Positions 1 through 7,383 of a stretch of DNA of 64,000 nucleotides are shown here, piece by piece. The stretch is taken from IMG/VR virus record IMGVR_UViG_3300046542_000291, positions 239,641 to 303,640 of that record; one strand, given 5' to 3'. Both the position numbers and the translations under genes were made by a program. Positions within the stretch are counted from its first letter, which is position 1; every line of letters begins with the position of its first letter. The notes below the pieces were generated by a model. The model was not told where the DNA came from. It saw only the letters and a list, made by a program, of their open reading frames with translations, and did no database searches. Origin of the DNA: a virus.

Positions 1-1899
1 GGCGTTCTCGATACCTGTGATGAATGCCAGTTGTTCGAACAGCCCTTTGATGAAGGCATCTGCATCTTCAGGGGTGGAAGTACCACGAGGACCGACGTTG
101 CTCAACCAGTCCAGTGGACCGCCATTACGCAGAATGGAATCATGCAGACGCTGTTGTGCATCGCGGTGGGTGGCCTTGAACAGGTCGTTGTTGCCGCTGA
201 GGGCGCGCTGAATGTCCAGCAGGCGTTTCGGGACAACACCATCGAGCTTCTGGGTGAATAGCGACTCAGGGAACTTGTACACGCCCGGGCCACCAAAGAT
301 AGATTTCTGCATGTGTTCGATACGCTCTTTTTCAAGTGGGCTTTCGTACGTTGCGGTTGGATCGTAGTTGACCGATTCCAGGAAGGCTTCGGCCAGGTGT
401 TGGTCAGGAACATTGAGATCGTTCCAGACGTTGATACCCACACCACGAGAACGCAGTTCTTTGATACCGGGATCGGTATCTTCCTGTTGTTTACGGCTAC
501 GGCCCAGAGGACCAGGCAAATTAGCAGCCGCCAGATCGGTTGGGAGAACCATAGGTTCCTGGTTGGTGATGTGATGACGTTGGGCAGCTTCTTGCCGTTG
601 GACGTGAGTCAGGCAATCACTGACATCCAACTGGCCCAGGTTGTCACCCTCGTATACGGAATCGAAGTTAGCCTTGGCATGCCGACGGGTCAGACCTTGG
701 ATCTCTTCGGCTTTAAGGGTGTTCAGCAGGTTGGTGGTAGTGTTGCTGTAGGTAATCTCACCAGTCTTTGCGTTGTACAGCACACCTTCGCCATGCAACA
801 TCGGCAGGCGAGTCACCATAACAGCCAGCAGGCGGTTGATGATTTCCTTGGCGCAGTTGGAATGTTTCGGGGTGTACTGGTGTTCGGCTTTGATGTACTT
901 AGCCAGTTGTGCTGGGTCGTACTGGTGACGTTCGCCGGTTTCATCGGTGACGTGGAAACCGATCAGGTTGAGGGGAGGTTCTGGTTGGTCATCTTGAAGT
1001 GACATGTCAGGAGCCTTGGGCAGTTTGGATTTGTATTCGCCGAGAGTTGAATGGCGGATGATGTTGTAACCATTATCCTGGAGGATGACCTGACAGCCAT
1101 CTTCTTTATCGTTGGCCAGAAGCGTTGCCATAATTTCGTCGTATTTCTGGTTGACCCAGTACGACATGTTGGCTGGCCAGAGGGTAGGAACCCCTTCGTG
1201 GATACCGTTTATACGGTCGTTGTAGTACATGGGCTTACCGTCAACATCAATGACCTTAATGTAAAGGTCGGTGCTGTCGATTCTGGGGTTAGCGCCCATG
1301 GCCTTTGCACCATCACCGATATCGCCAAGATCAGAGAACTTTACGAACTGCATATCTGATTCCACGAATGCGTGTTCCGGATGCCGATTAGCCATCATCT
1401 TGCGGACGTAATCTTTGGCATAGTCGGTGGCGGCCATGTTGCCCCCATTCATCACGAGCGGCTGGTATTGATGGCTGATACGGCCCAGTTGCCAATCGGC
1501 TAGCAGGTAGAGGTGATCTTCTTCGCCCCCTACATGTAGAACAACTGCATTGTCCGGCTTGTAGTCACGTGCCATCTGGCGATAGACGTCACGGACGCTC
1601 ATGATAACCAGTTCGTGATTGAGCCCAGGCGCAAACCAGATGTCCTTACCCACGTGTTCTGGGTAATGTGCAACAATGAGGTCATGCAGTGAACGGAGAT
1701 ACGCCCAGTTATCGTAACGGATATCGGGTTGATTCCATTTTACGATCTGGTTGTTGAGGTTGGGTTTACCAACAGTACGGTCCTCCAACCAGTAGTCTTT
1801 ATCGCCAATGCGAATGACTGGGGAGGTTGCATCACGAACGGACTGGTAGCCGTTCATCTTACCGAGGATCAATTCGCCTGGGTTAGTAATCTTGCTCAT
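1..1899 (-). CDS. Large unrecognised phage protein, C-terminus cut by window edge
   Basis: An open frame of 633 codons runs from an ATG at 1899 to the left edge with no stop, so the C-terminus lies outside the window. The start follows an AGGAGT ribosome site about six bases upstream. The protein begins MSKITNPGELILGKMNGYQS and looks soluble: I see no signal peptide or membrane segment. It is rich in charged and aromatic residues. I do not recognise a family. It is followed upstream by a small gene in the same direction and could be a virion or replication-associated protein; that is a guess. The rightward frames over this stretch are shadows. Confidence 0.85.
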   Translation of the reverse strand, partial: MSKITNPGELILGKMNGYQSVRDATSPVIRIGDKDYWLEDRTVGKPNLNNQIVKWNQPDIRYDNWAYLRSLHDLIVAHYPEHVGKDIWFAPGLNHELVIMSVRDVYRQMARDYKPDNAVVLHVGGEEDHLYLLADWQLGRISHQYQPLVMNGGNMAATDYAKDYVRKMMANRHPEHAFVESDMQFVKFSDLGDIGDGAKAMGANPRIDSTDLYIKVIDVDGKPMYYNDRINGIHEGVPTLWPANMSYWVNQKYDEIMATLLANDKEDGCQVILQDNGYNIIRHSTLGEYKSKLPKAPDMSLQDDQPEPPLNLIGFHVTDETGERHQYDPAQLAKYIKAEHQYTPKHSNCAKEIINRLLAVMVTRLPMLHGEGVLYNAKTGEITYSNTTTNLLNTLKAEEIQGLTRRHAKANFDSVYEGDNLGQLDVSDCLTHVQRQEAAQRHHITNQEPMVLPTDLAAANLPGPLGRSRKQQEDTDPGIKELRSRGVGINVWNDLNVPDQHLAEAFLESVNYDPTATYESPLEKERIEHMQKSIFGGPGVYKFPESLFTQKLDGVVPKRLLDIQRALSGNNDLFKATHRDAQQRLHDSILRNGGPLDWLSNVGPRGTSTPEDADAFIKGLFEQLAFITGIENA

Positions 1900-1926
1900 G
1901 GTGAAACTCCTAGTGATTGGATTGAA

Positions 1927-2214
1927 TTAATCGAGGTGATTTTTGAGCATATGGAACAGGTTCCAGTCTACCGAGTAGACACAGATCTGTGGTGCACTGA
2001 AGCGCATAACGGAAACAATTGTTTCTGGACTGGCTTGCTCGGCATTAACCAGATCACGATAAACGTAAGCAACCTTGGCAGTTGCTTCCCTCTCGTCTTC
2101 GGTTGACCAGGTAGCTACCATCCAGTCACCTTCAGGTGGCTTCACCTGCCCGTCGTTATGGAGGAACTTACTTGCCTTGTCGCCTTCTTTAACCATGATC
2201 AAATAAGTGGCCAT
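1927..2214 (-). CDS. Small hypothetical protein (95 aa)
   Basis: The ATG at 2214 has a clear AGGAG six bases upstream. The product is a soluble, mixed alpha/beta-looking protein with no Cys cluster and no membrane segment. It lies 27 bases upstream of the large gene at the left edge, so the two are probably co-transcribed. A perfect 10-bp hairpin and a TATATTAG element sit upstream, suggesting its own leader. No family recognised. Confidence 0.75.
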   Translation of the reverse strand: MATYLIMVKEGDKASKFLHNDGQVKPPEGDWMVATWSTEDEREATAKVAYVYRDLVNAEQASPETIVSVMRFSAPQICVYSVDWNLFHMLKNHLD

Positions 2215-2269
2215 TTGTAACTCCTATTGGGGGATTAAAAGCATTCGACTCTATTAAGAACAAGGAGGC

Positions 2270-2293
2270 GTGTAGTATCCTTAGATACTACAC
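2270..2293 (-). promoter_or_regulatory. Perfect hairpin in the 5' leader of the 1927-2214 gene
   Basis: GTGTAGTATC and GATACTACAC form a perfect 10-bp stem around a four-base loop, about 56 bases before the start codon. No U-tract follows in the leftward direction, so a leader structure fits better than a terminator. Function is inferred from position only. Confidence 0.5.
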
Positions 2294-2297
2294 TTAA

Positions 2298-2305
2298 CTA
2301 ATATA
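2298..2305 (-). promoter_or_regulatory. Possible degenerate early promoter
   Basis: Leftward TATATTAG differs by one base from the TATATTAC core seen at six other places here. It lies about 84 bases before the start at 2214. The GATTGAAAGC upstream box found at the strong copies is missing, so this is a weak call. Confidence 0.3.
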
Positions 2306-2374
2306 CGAAATAAAAGCCCTCCTCCTTTGACTTTAGTCACCTGTTCACATTAGGTAACGCAGCCGGGTATTTTA

Positions 2375-2941
2375 TCAAACTTCTTCCAGAACCAACTTGC
2401 CATCTTTGATGAACAACCAGGCATAGCAGTCCAAGCCCAAAGAGCGCAATGCACCCGACTCGATCAGCTTGATTGGATTGATCATGTGGTGAGCGAAAGT
2501 CTCACCTAAGACCAGATTCAGTTTGACTGTACTCTCGCCCATCCATTCAGTAGAGTGAACCACATAGCGGTCATTACCGTTGATCACGAAATGAGACGAT
2601 GCCTTGGTGGGATTCTTGAACACCAGCTCGTTTGCTGAACCTACCGCTACCGAAACATCCAGGTGATGAACACTCATCTCTTCCAGAGCTTGGGTAAGCT
2701 GACTGTGGTAGAACATCTGCAGCTCAGGAGCTTTCAGCATTACACTGAGTGGACTCTTGGCTTTTGGAAAGGCCAGGTAGAAGGCGTCGTCCGAGACGGA
2801 CTCGACAATGATTGGGGTGACTGCACCAGCATTCCAGCTGACCAGCATCTTCACAGTGGCCTTACGCAGGTCCTTCGAATCGGTTTCTTGGCCAGTGGTA
2901 TCAGCTTTATCGTGATAGTGTTGCGTTAACAGAGCATGCAT
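2375..2941 (-). CDS. Hypothetical protein (188 aa)
   Basis: The ATG at 2941 is preceded by AAGGA about nine bases away. The product is a soluble protein with alternating hydrophobic stretches, probably alpha/beta, and an acidic C-terminus (LVLEEV). No motif recognised. It is the last gene of the leftward accessory unit before the leader region of the next gene. Confidence 0.75.
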   Translation of the reverse strand: MHALLTQHYHDKADTTGQETDSKDLRKATVKMLVSWNAGAVTPIIVESVSDDAFYLAFPKAKSPLSVMLKAPELQMFYHSQLTQALEEMSVHHLDVSVAVGSANELVFKNPTKASSHFVINGNDRYVVHSTEWMGESTVKLNLVLGETFAHHMINPIKLIESGALRSLGLDCYAWLFIKDGKLVLEEV

Positions 2942-2977
2942 GAATCCATTCCTTTTAGGTGTATTAGATGTTAGGGG

Positions 2978-3226
2978 TTATTTAACGAGGTGGACGTTGT
3001 AATGGCGAAGCTTGTTGCACCGATCGCACTTACGAACGAAGACAACATGGGTTACGTACTTCCCAGCGTTGTCGATGGAGGTGAACGTACCATCACTGCG
3101 TTTAAGAACCGGGATGCGTTCGATGAGTTGGTACTCATGATTACACAAACCCAGCAAACTGCGGAACCATGGGATCAACCCTTTACTGGATGGCTGCCCA
3201 CCGCTTGCACAATCGAAACTTGCCAT
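2978..3226 (-). CDS. Zinc-ribbon-like small protein, copy A
   Basis: An 82-aa protein. I chose the ATG at 3226 because GGAG lies six bases upstream and the preceding stop is adjacent. Four metal-ligand candidates are visible: the block LGLCNHEY and, about 40 residues later, RKCDRCNKLRHYN. The same pattern occurs in the next two genes upstream (3228-3407 and 3410-3583), so this is the third copy of a tandem family. Compared with the other two it has an extra N-terminal extension of about 22 residues. A role in nucleic-acid or protein binding is inferred from the ribbon-like Cys pattern only. Confidence 0.8.
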   Translation of the reverse strand: MASFDCASGGQPSSKGLIPWFRSLLGLCNHEYQLIERIPVLKRSDGTFTSIDNAGKYVTHVVFVRKCDRCNKLRHYNVHLVK

Positions 3227-3227
3227 G

Positions 3228-3407
3228 CTACACTCCACGTGCCAGATGCTTGTGATTCTTCATACAGCCACAGCGGGTACAGCGCATCGTGAAGACTACG
3301 CCGATTACGTGCGGGCCGTCCGAATACGTTTTGTATTCGTTACCTTGCCAATGCACTACCCACTTGTGATTGCAGAGACCCAGCCAATGCCGAAGTCTTC
3401 TGTACAT
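3228..3407 (-). CDS. Zinc-ribbon-like microprotein, copy B (59 aa)
   Basis: The frame MYRRLRHWLGLCNHKW... runs from the ATG at 3407 to TAG at 3228, one base before the start of copy A. It contains LGLCNHKW and then MRCTRCGCMKNHKHLARGV, matching the Cys/His spacing of its neighbours. Its start lies three bases after the stop of copy C, so translation is probably coupled. It is shorter than 60 codons and easily missed; the shared motif and tight packing are the main support. Confidence 0.8.
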   Translation of the reverse strand: MYRRLRHWLGLCNHKWVVHWQGNEYKTYSDGPHVIGVVFTMRCTRCGCMKNHKHLARGV

Positions 3408-3409
3408 GG

Positions 3410-3583
3410 TTACCCCTTGACCGCGTGGTTCTTTAGGTTACCACATTTCTGACAACGAAGTGTGATGACCGTTTTGCGCTTGTAGACCTCACCGTCAAAG
3501 CCGATGTAGCGGAAAGTATCCCGCTCGTACTCGGCCCAGAGGTGAGGACACAAACCCAACTTCTTCCGAATCCAGGCGATCAT
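3410..3583 (-). CDS. Zinc-ribbon-like microprotein, copy C (57 aa)
   Basis: The frame MIAWIRKKLGLCPHLW... starts at 3583, where ATGA overlaps the stop of the gene upstream, and ends with TAA at 3410. The C-terminal block LRCQKCGNLKNHAVKG aligns with copies A and B, as does LGLCPH near the N-terminus. No strong ribosome site is seen, so translational coupling to the 281-aa gene is likely. Function unknown; the Cx(n)CxxC layout suggests one bound zinc. Confidence 0.8.
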   Translation of the reverse strand: MIAWIRKKLGLCPHLWAEYERDTFRYIGFDGEVYKRKTVITLRCQKCGNLKNHAVKG

Positions 3584-4425
3584 TCTTTCGAGAACTCGAA
3601 GGTGTAACCCTGGTCGGTGAACTCTTTGTAAAGCAGAGTGCCTTCTTTGGAATACACCGTGATACCTTTGGCAAAGCCATCGGCAAACGCGGCTAGTGCA
3701 GACATGGCTTCTGCTGCAGTGCGGTAAGCATGTCGAGTCTGACCATCTGGACGACCACGGTAATCTTCGTACAGATCCAGGTAGAAACAGATTACCTGCT
3801 TCGACTTGTCTTCAGCACGACCATAGACGGCGGTGTAGCCGTAGTCCGACAGCCTGTTAGTGACATTGATACGACGCAGCTCGAACTTGGTCAGTTCTTT
3901 ACCGGTTGGCGTGGGTGCCGTTGGGTTGACGAATTGATCCGGTGTACGACCCAGGTCGGTAGGTTTGTCGTATTCACGACTGACCCGTCGTTTCTGCATG
4001 GCGTCCAGCGCTCGCAACACATCCGTTTCAAAGAAGTATTCCGGGCCATGTGGTAGGAACGCGTCTTCAAACTCCGACATGTATTCCAGGACGATTGCTG
4101 GAACTGCTGGTCGGCCCACAAATGTCTTGTCAACCAACTGAATGCGGAAGTGGTTGCTTCCGACGTACAATGGGTATTCGATGCCGTCCAACAACATACG
4201 AGCGAACATCGTCCGGAAACGATCAGCACCATCTGACACAGTGACCGGTGGTGCACTGATCAAACCTTTGCAGTGATTAAACCAAGCCGCATTGGCTTCT
4301 TCGGTGTGAATGAATTGCTCGTACAGTTGACAGACAAGTGCCTGAAGTGTAGCCAGGAAGGTACCTGGAAGCTCCGGCTGGATAATACCCAGTAGGGTTG
4401 AGGTGTTCTGGTCAAGTTTGATCAT
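3580..4425 (-). CDS. Hypothetical protein (281 aa)
   Basis: Starts MIKLDQNTSTLLG at 4425. It is soluble, with a mid-region rich in Phe/Tyr and an internal linker (PTAPTPTGKE, about residue 170), suggesting two domains. The stop overlaps the start of zinc-ribbon copy C by four bases. No family recognised. It lies in the early accessory region and may act on the host, but nothing in the sequence says how. Confidence 0.8.
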   Translation of the reverse strand: MIKLDQNTSTLLGIIQPELPGTFLATLQALVCQLYEQFIHTEEANAAWFNHCKGLISAPPVTVSDGADRFRTMFARMLLDGIEYPLYVGSNHFRIQLVDKTFVGRPAVPAIVLEYMSEFEDAFLPHGPEYFFETDVLRALDAMQKRRVSREYDKPTDLGRTPDQFVNPTAPTPTGKELTKFELRRINVTNRLSDYGYTAVYGRAEDKSKQVICFYLDLYEDYRGRPDGQTRHAYRTAAEAMSALAAFADGFAKGITVYSKEGTLLYKEFTDQGYTFEFSKE

Positions 4426-4431
4426 TTTGAA

Positions 4432-4587
4432 TTACTCTTTGTTGAGTTGATAGGTAACCAGGCTGCAAGGCGTTTTAACGCTCATACAGAAGCGATCGTC
4501 CACTTGGCCGACCGGTTGAGTCAGTTGGAAATACAGCACCCCTAACGCAACGAGAGGGGCTAACAGCAGGGATGCACCTTTTAGCAT
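4432..4587 (-). CDS. Small membrane protein (51 aa)
   Basis: The frame MLKGASLLLAPLVALGVLYF... starts at 4587 and ends with TAA at 4432. It has one N-terminal hydrophobic segment (residues 5-20), then a short tail with two Cys (residues 34 and 41). The start codon overlaps the stop of the gene upstream, so translation is coupled. The stop is seven bases from the next start. It is too short for ordinary length cut-offs, but packing and codon use are coding-like. Confidence 0.7.
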   Translation of the reverse strand: MLKGASLLLAPLVALGVLYFQLTQPVGQVDDRFCMSVKTPCSLVTYQLNKE

Positions 4588-4919
4588 GTGTAGATACTCT
4601 TTACGGAATAGTGTTTGTCCATGTGTTCAGCGTACCAGCCTTTCAATGGACGTGGAACCGTGTCAACCAAACGGTCATCGATGTACTTACGCAGATACGC
4701 CATTTCTTTTGCATGTCGCACTTTGTAGGTGATGCTGTGGTCCTTTGCATACGCACGGCGCATTTCGTGCCACTCTTTCGAACGACGCGCCTCAACGTCC
4801 AACGCTTTAACCAGTTCTGTCAAATTTGTTTCGCCGTTCAGCTTAGCATGCTTAGCGGTATAAAACACGATAGCGCCAAGACCGAAGGCCACAGCACACA
4901 GGGTATGTTTAACACTCAT
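4581..4919 (-). CDS. Membrane-anchored small protein (112 aa)
   Basis: The ATG at 4919 has GAGG upstream. An N-terminal hydrophobic stretch (about residues 7-20, LCAVAFGLGAIVFY) is followed by a basic, helical, Lys/Arg/Glu-rich tail of about 90 residues. This anchor-plus-tail layout recurs in genes at 5027, 5460, 7773 and 8130. Function unknown. Confidence 0.75.
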   Translation of the reverse strand: MSVKHTLCAVAFGLGAIVFYTAKHAKLNGETNLTELVKALDVEARRSKEWHEMRRAYAKDHSITYKVRHAKEMAYLRKYIDDRLVDTVPRPLKGWYAEHMDKHYSVKSIYTC

Positions 4920-4989
4920 GGGAATTACCTCAAGGATTAGAATAGGAATACAAAAGGCAAAACGCCTGGGGTGAAAAGAATAAACGATA

Positions 4990-5011
4990 AAGCCTCCCCG
5001 AAGGGAGGCCT
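4990..5011 (-). terminator. Terminator of the 5027-5359 gene
   Basis: GCCTCCC and GGGAGGC pair around a CGAA loop (UUCG in the leftward transcript), followed by TTTATCG. The TTATGCCGG tag is on the other side, as in a bidirectional element. Confidence 0.75.
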
Positions 5012-5026
5012 TATGCCGGGTAATAC

Positions 5027-5359
5027 TTAAGCCGCTTTTTCCGCAGCTTCTTTCTTGGCGGCGCGTTCAGCGTCATGCTGGTCGCAACGCTTTTGCAGAT
5101 GAGCTTTCATCGCGGTTTGAACGAGTTCACGCTCAAATGGAAAATCCATCAGTTGAATGATGATGGACAGGCCGACACCGAGGCTCCAGCCAGTAGACGA
5201 TACGTCCTTGCCTTCCAGGTGTTCTTTGTAGCTTTCATCGATGGCATTGATGCCTTCTTTGATTGCCATTTTGACTAGGGCTTCTTTTGCAGCCTTGCCC
5301 AGGAAGTAGACGCCAACACAGCTTGCAGCCACAACCGCAATTTTAGTGAGAGTGTTCAT
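5027..5359 (-). CDS. Membrane-anchored small protein (110 aa)
   Basis: Begins MNTLTKIAVVAASCVGVYFL, a helix anchor of the MNxxxKIA type shared with 5788, 7773 and 8130. A second weakly hydrophobic stretch (WSLGVGLSIIIQL) lies near residues 58-70, and the C-terminus is a charged Ala/Lys/Glu helix. A tetraloop terminator follows. Function unknown; probably an early inner-membrane protein. Confidence 0.78.
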   Translation of the reverse strand: MNTLTKIAVVAASCVGVYFLGKAAKEALVKMAIKEGINAIDESYKEHLEGKDVSSTGWSLGVGLSIIIQLMDFPFERELVQTAMKAHLQKRCDQHDAERAAKKEAAEKAA

Positions 5360-5431
5360 GGTGTTTCCTCTTTACTTGGTTTAGGTTTGTTACAAATGGA
5401 CAAAGTGTCCAGGGGTGGAGAAAATAAAAGA

Positions 5432-5449
5432 GGAGCCCTTTCGAGCTCC
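5432..5449 (-). terminator. Terminator of the 5460-5744 gene
   Basis: In the leftward transcript GGAGCTC-GAAA-GGGCTCC forms a 7-bp stem with one G-U pair and a GNRA loop, followed by TCTTTTATTTT. Confidence 0.75.
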
Positions 5450-5459
5450 CCACCATTGC

Positions 5460-5744
5460 TTAGTCGGCAATGCTATTAAAGTAGATCTCGAAACGCTTGT
5501 CAAGCGCTTTCAGCGTTGCCGCCATCCACACTTTGTCACGGGCTTCGTCCATGATATCCTTCGCTTCAGAGCGCAGGGTTTCACGGATGGTGCCGACCAG
5601 GTTCTTGCGTTTGCGGATATCTTCCTGCAGCTCGTTGAGCTTGGTGAAGACATCGTTGCACTTGTATTCGTCGTAGACGAGTTGAACAACAACTACGCCG
5701 GTGGCGAACAGTGCGGTTTTGAATGCGCCGGAAATGAGGCCCAT
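5460..5744 (-). CDS. Membrane-anchored small protein (94 aa)
   Basis: I chose the ATG at 5744 because AGGAG lies seven bases upstream; the frame stays open further but without a ribosome site. Residues 6-23 are hydrophobic (GAFKTALFATGVVVVQLV). The rest is a charged helical region, likely coiled coil (LNELQEDIRKRKNLVG). It has the same architecture as 5027 and 7773. Function unknown. Confidence 0.78.
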   Translation of the reverse strand: MGLISGAFKTALFATGVVVVQLVYDEYKCNDVFTKLNELQEDIRKRKNLVGTIRETLRSEAKDIMDEARDKVWMAATLKALDKRFEIYFNSIAD

Positions 5745-5787
5745 GGTGTTACTCCTTGCTATTGAGAGAGGGTTATGAAACGGTGGA

Positions 5788-5982
5788 TTATTCGGAGAAA
5801 ACAGCGGCCATACCAACGAGCGCGCCAGCCGTAAGAGTGGCAACGCCCAGGATGATTTTGTTGTCGCGCTTGACTGGTTCACCGTCAATCAGTACGGTGG
5901 TTTTATCTTCCAGCAGTGTCCAGCCAGCAGCCAGAGCAGTACCGGAAACAGCTACGAATGCAATGCGGGTGAAAAGGTTCAT
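5788..5982 (-). CDS. Two-helix membrane protein (64 aa)
   Basis: Two hydrophobic segments (about residues 5-21 and 43-60) flank a polar hairpin with DGEPVKRDNK. It resembles the next gene upstream (5989-6180): both have an N-terminal helix, a short V-[DN]-G-[EK]-x-[VL] loop, and a Gly/Ala/Val-rich second helix. The pair looks like a local duplication. Topology is probably hairpin-like in the inner membrane. Confidence 0.75.
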   Translation of the reverse strand: MNLFTRIAFVAVSGTALAAGWTLLEDKTTVLIDGEPVKRDNKIILGVATLTAGALVGMAAVFSE

Positions 5983-5988
5983 GTTGGA

Positions 5989-6180
5989 TTACCCGAAGAT
6001 GGCTTTGATTGCGGCAGAGACGCCGATGGAGGACATAATAGTGCCGACGGCAACGCGGGCGTTGTCATCGAGCTCTTTGCCGTTTACACGGACTTTAGTA
6101 GCGTTGTTCAGAATACGTACACCAGCGTAAGTGGTGGCGCTACCAACAGCCAGCAACGCAGCACGAGCGATAAGGGACAT
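5989..6180 (-). CDS. Two-helix membrane protein, paralogue of 5788 (63 aa)
   Basis: Begins MSLIARAALLAVGSATTYAG. The middle loop VRVNGKELDDNARVAVG matches the neighbour's VLIDGEPVKRDNKIILG in length and polarity. AGGAG precedes the start at 6180. It ends six bases before the neighbour's start. Confidence 0.75.
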   Translation of the reverse strand: MSLIARAALLAVGSATTYAGVRILNNATKVRVNGKELDDNARVAVGTIMSSIGVSAAIKAIFG

Positions 6181-6207
6181 GGTGGAACTCCTAGTATTTG
6201 AATTGGG

Positions 6208-6369
6208 TTATTTGACCAGCAGCATTTCTTGACCCGCAGGTCCGATGCGATGACCGATGATGGTCTCCGCTTTAACTTGTACAACGGGTTCTTTTGGGGA
6301 AGCAAACAAGTTAGCTGCGCCAAGGGAACCGATGGTTACGCCGATGATCAGGAACAGTGCGTTTTTCAT
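6208..6369 (-). CDS. Small membrane or exported protein (53 aa)
   Basis: The frame MKNALFLIIGVTIGSLGAAN... starts at 6369, with GGAG eight bases upstream, and stops at 6208. A hydrophobic N-terminus (residues 4-20) ends near Ala-Ala-Asn and may be an anchor or an uncleaved signal. A polar tail of about 30 residues follows. Short but well supported by its ribosome site and position between coding neighbours. Confidence 0.7.
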   Translation of the reverse strand: MKNALFLIIGVTIGSLGAANLFASPKEPVVQVKAETIIGHRIGPAGQEMLLVK

Positions 6370-6428
6370 GAGTGGTACTCCGAAGAAGTTGATAGATAAA
6401 AAGAAAGAGGTTGTGTTAAGAATAAAAA

Positions 6429-6460
6429 GGACGAGGATACTCTTTCGAATACCCTAGTCC
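6429..6460 (-). terminator. Strong terminator of the 7.1-6.5 kb unit
   Basis: A 14-bp stem (one mismatch, two wobbles) closes on a GAAA loop and is followed leftward by TTTTTATT. A second palindrome, AGGATCA-G-TGATCCT, at 6461-6475 touches the stop of the gene before it. Confidence 0.8.
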
Positions 6461-6474
6461 AGGATCAGTGATCC

Positions 6475-6894
6475 TTATTGTTCGATGATGCAGGTGTTAC
6501 CCAGCAGACCGAACACGTGATTCGGGTTGGTGTTGTCGCAGTCGTTGCGGTATTCCGGATGCTCGTGGTAATCACCATCGATGTTGATGACCTCGGCGTT
6601 GAATGTTGCCGCATCATTGAACTCTTCGCCGAAGACTACCAGCATGACCCGACGCAGAACGAATTGCTTCGTTTCACTGTCCAGGTCGTAGCGACGTTGG
6701 GAACGAGCCCCGTCGTCAAAGGCAATGGCGAACTCAGCGTGGTCGCGTTCTACGATGCAGCTAATCGATTGTACTCGAGCTTCATCGGTCATACCGCTGA
6801 CGGTGAAGAACGGAGACTGCTTACCGAACATGATGTTACACACCAGCACTCGGCGAGACAGAACGCGTTCGACTACCTTTGGTGTGTTCTTCAT
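6475..6894 (-). CDS. Hypothetical protein (139 aa)
   Basis: Starts MKNTPKVVERVLSRRVL at 6894, overlapping the stop of the 59-aa gene upstream by four bases. It is soluble and acidic toward the C-terminus, with four to five Cys, none in a clear zinc pattern. The stretch RRVMLVVFGEEFNDAATF resembles ERICFRAFGQEVTFAGIF in the 7382-7771 gene, so the two may be distant paralogues. Function unknown. Confidence 0.75.
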   Translation of the reverse strand: MKNTPKVVERVLSRRVLVCNIMFGKQSPFFTVSGMTDEARVQSISCIVERDHAEFAIAFDDGARSQRRYDLDSETKQFVLRRVMLVVFGEEFNDAATFNAEVINIDGDYHEHPEYRNDCDNTNPNHVFGLLGNTCIIEQ

Positions 6895-7070
6895 ACGTTC
6901 TCCTCAACCACTACGTCAACGATGGCCGAAACGATGCAACGGATTGCAACAGTAGCCACGACGTTGATGGCAACGACAGTGGCCGCGAACTTGACCGCGT
7001 CTTGCCAGCTCAGGTCAGTAGTGTCTTTCGAGTTCCGAGTTGGACGGGTGGATCTAACTACTGCAGTCAT
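6891..7070 (-). CDS. Small membrane protein (59 aa)
   Basis: The frame MTAVVRSTRPTRNSKDT... starts at 7070, with AAGGAAA upstream, and stops at 6891 inside the next start (ATGA). A single Val/Ala-rich hydrophobic segment spans about residues 28-53, with a short acidic C-terminus. Probably a one-pass inner-membrane protein with its basic end in the cytoplasm. Confidence 0.7.
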   Translation of the reverse strand: MTAVVRSTRPTRNSKDTTDLSWQDAVKFAATVVAINVVATVAIRCIVSAIVDVVVEENV

Positions 7071-7126
7071 GACGATTTCCTTTTTTCTTGAATTGGAGTT
7101 TTACAGCGGGGTGGGTACAACCTGGG

Positions 7127-7318
7127 TTATTCGCCCAGGATGGTGTCAGCGATCTTGTTACCCAGGAAGCTGCCGAGAGCAGCACAGCCGTAGACAGCTG
7201 CACCGAACGCCAAGACAGTACCGCCAACAACAGCGATGCAGATCACTTTGTCTTTGGTGGTGATTTCAGCTGGGGTGGGTTTGATTTCTTCAGCGGTTGC
7301 ATTGTTTTCAGTAGCCAT
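7127..7318 (-). CDS. Small membrane protein (63 aa)
   Basis: A polar acidic N-terminus (MATENNATAEEIKP) is followed by a hydrophobic stretch (about residues 25-50, VICIAVVGGTVLAFGAAVYG) and a short tail. It is the first gene after the early promoter at 7351-7383, so it should be made immediately after infection. Confidence 0.78.
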   Translation of the reverse strand: MATENNATAEEIKPTPAEITTKDKVICIAVVGGTVLAFGAAVYGCAALGSFLGNKIADTILGE

Positions 7319-7350
7319 GGTAATTCTCCGATTTACTGGGGTTTATTCAT

Positions 7351-7383
7351 GAAAGTAATATAGCGTTTAAAATGCTTTCAATC
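7351..7383 (-). promoter_or_regulatory. Leftward early promoter
   Basis: Read leftward it has GATTGAAAGC, an AT-rich spacer with TTTAAA, then TATATTACTTTC. Near-identical copies lie at 8486, 9392, 10112 and 49049, each 30-110 bases before a leftward start. The core equals the TATATTAC element known for phiKZ early promoters. Confidence 0.85.

Noticed and set aside
313-1002. Rightward frame of 229 codons near the left edge
   Set aside because: The leftward frame is open over the full 1899 bases with a proper start, so this is a shadow.
3495-3686. 63-codon leftward frame overlapping the 281-aa gene and microprotein C
   Set aside because: It is out of frame with two better supported genes and has a Ser/Pro/Arg composition typical of a shadow.
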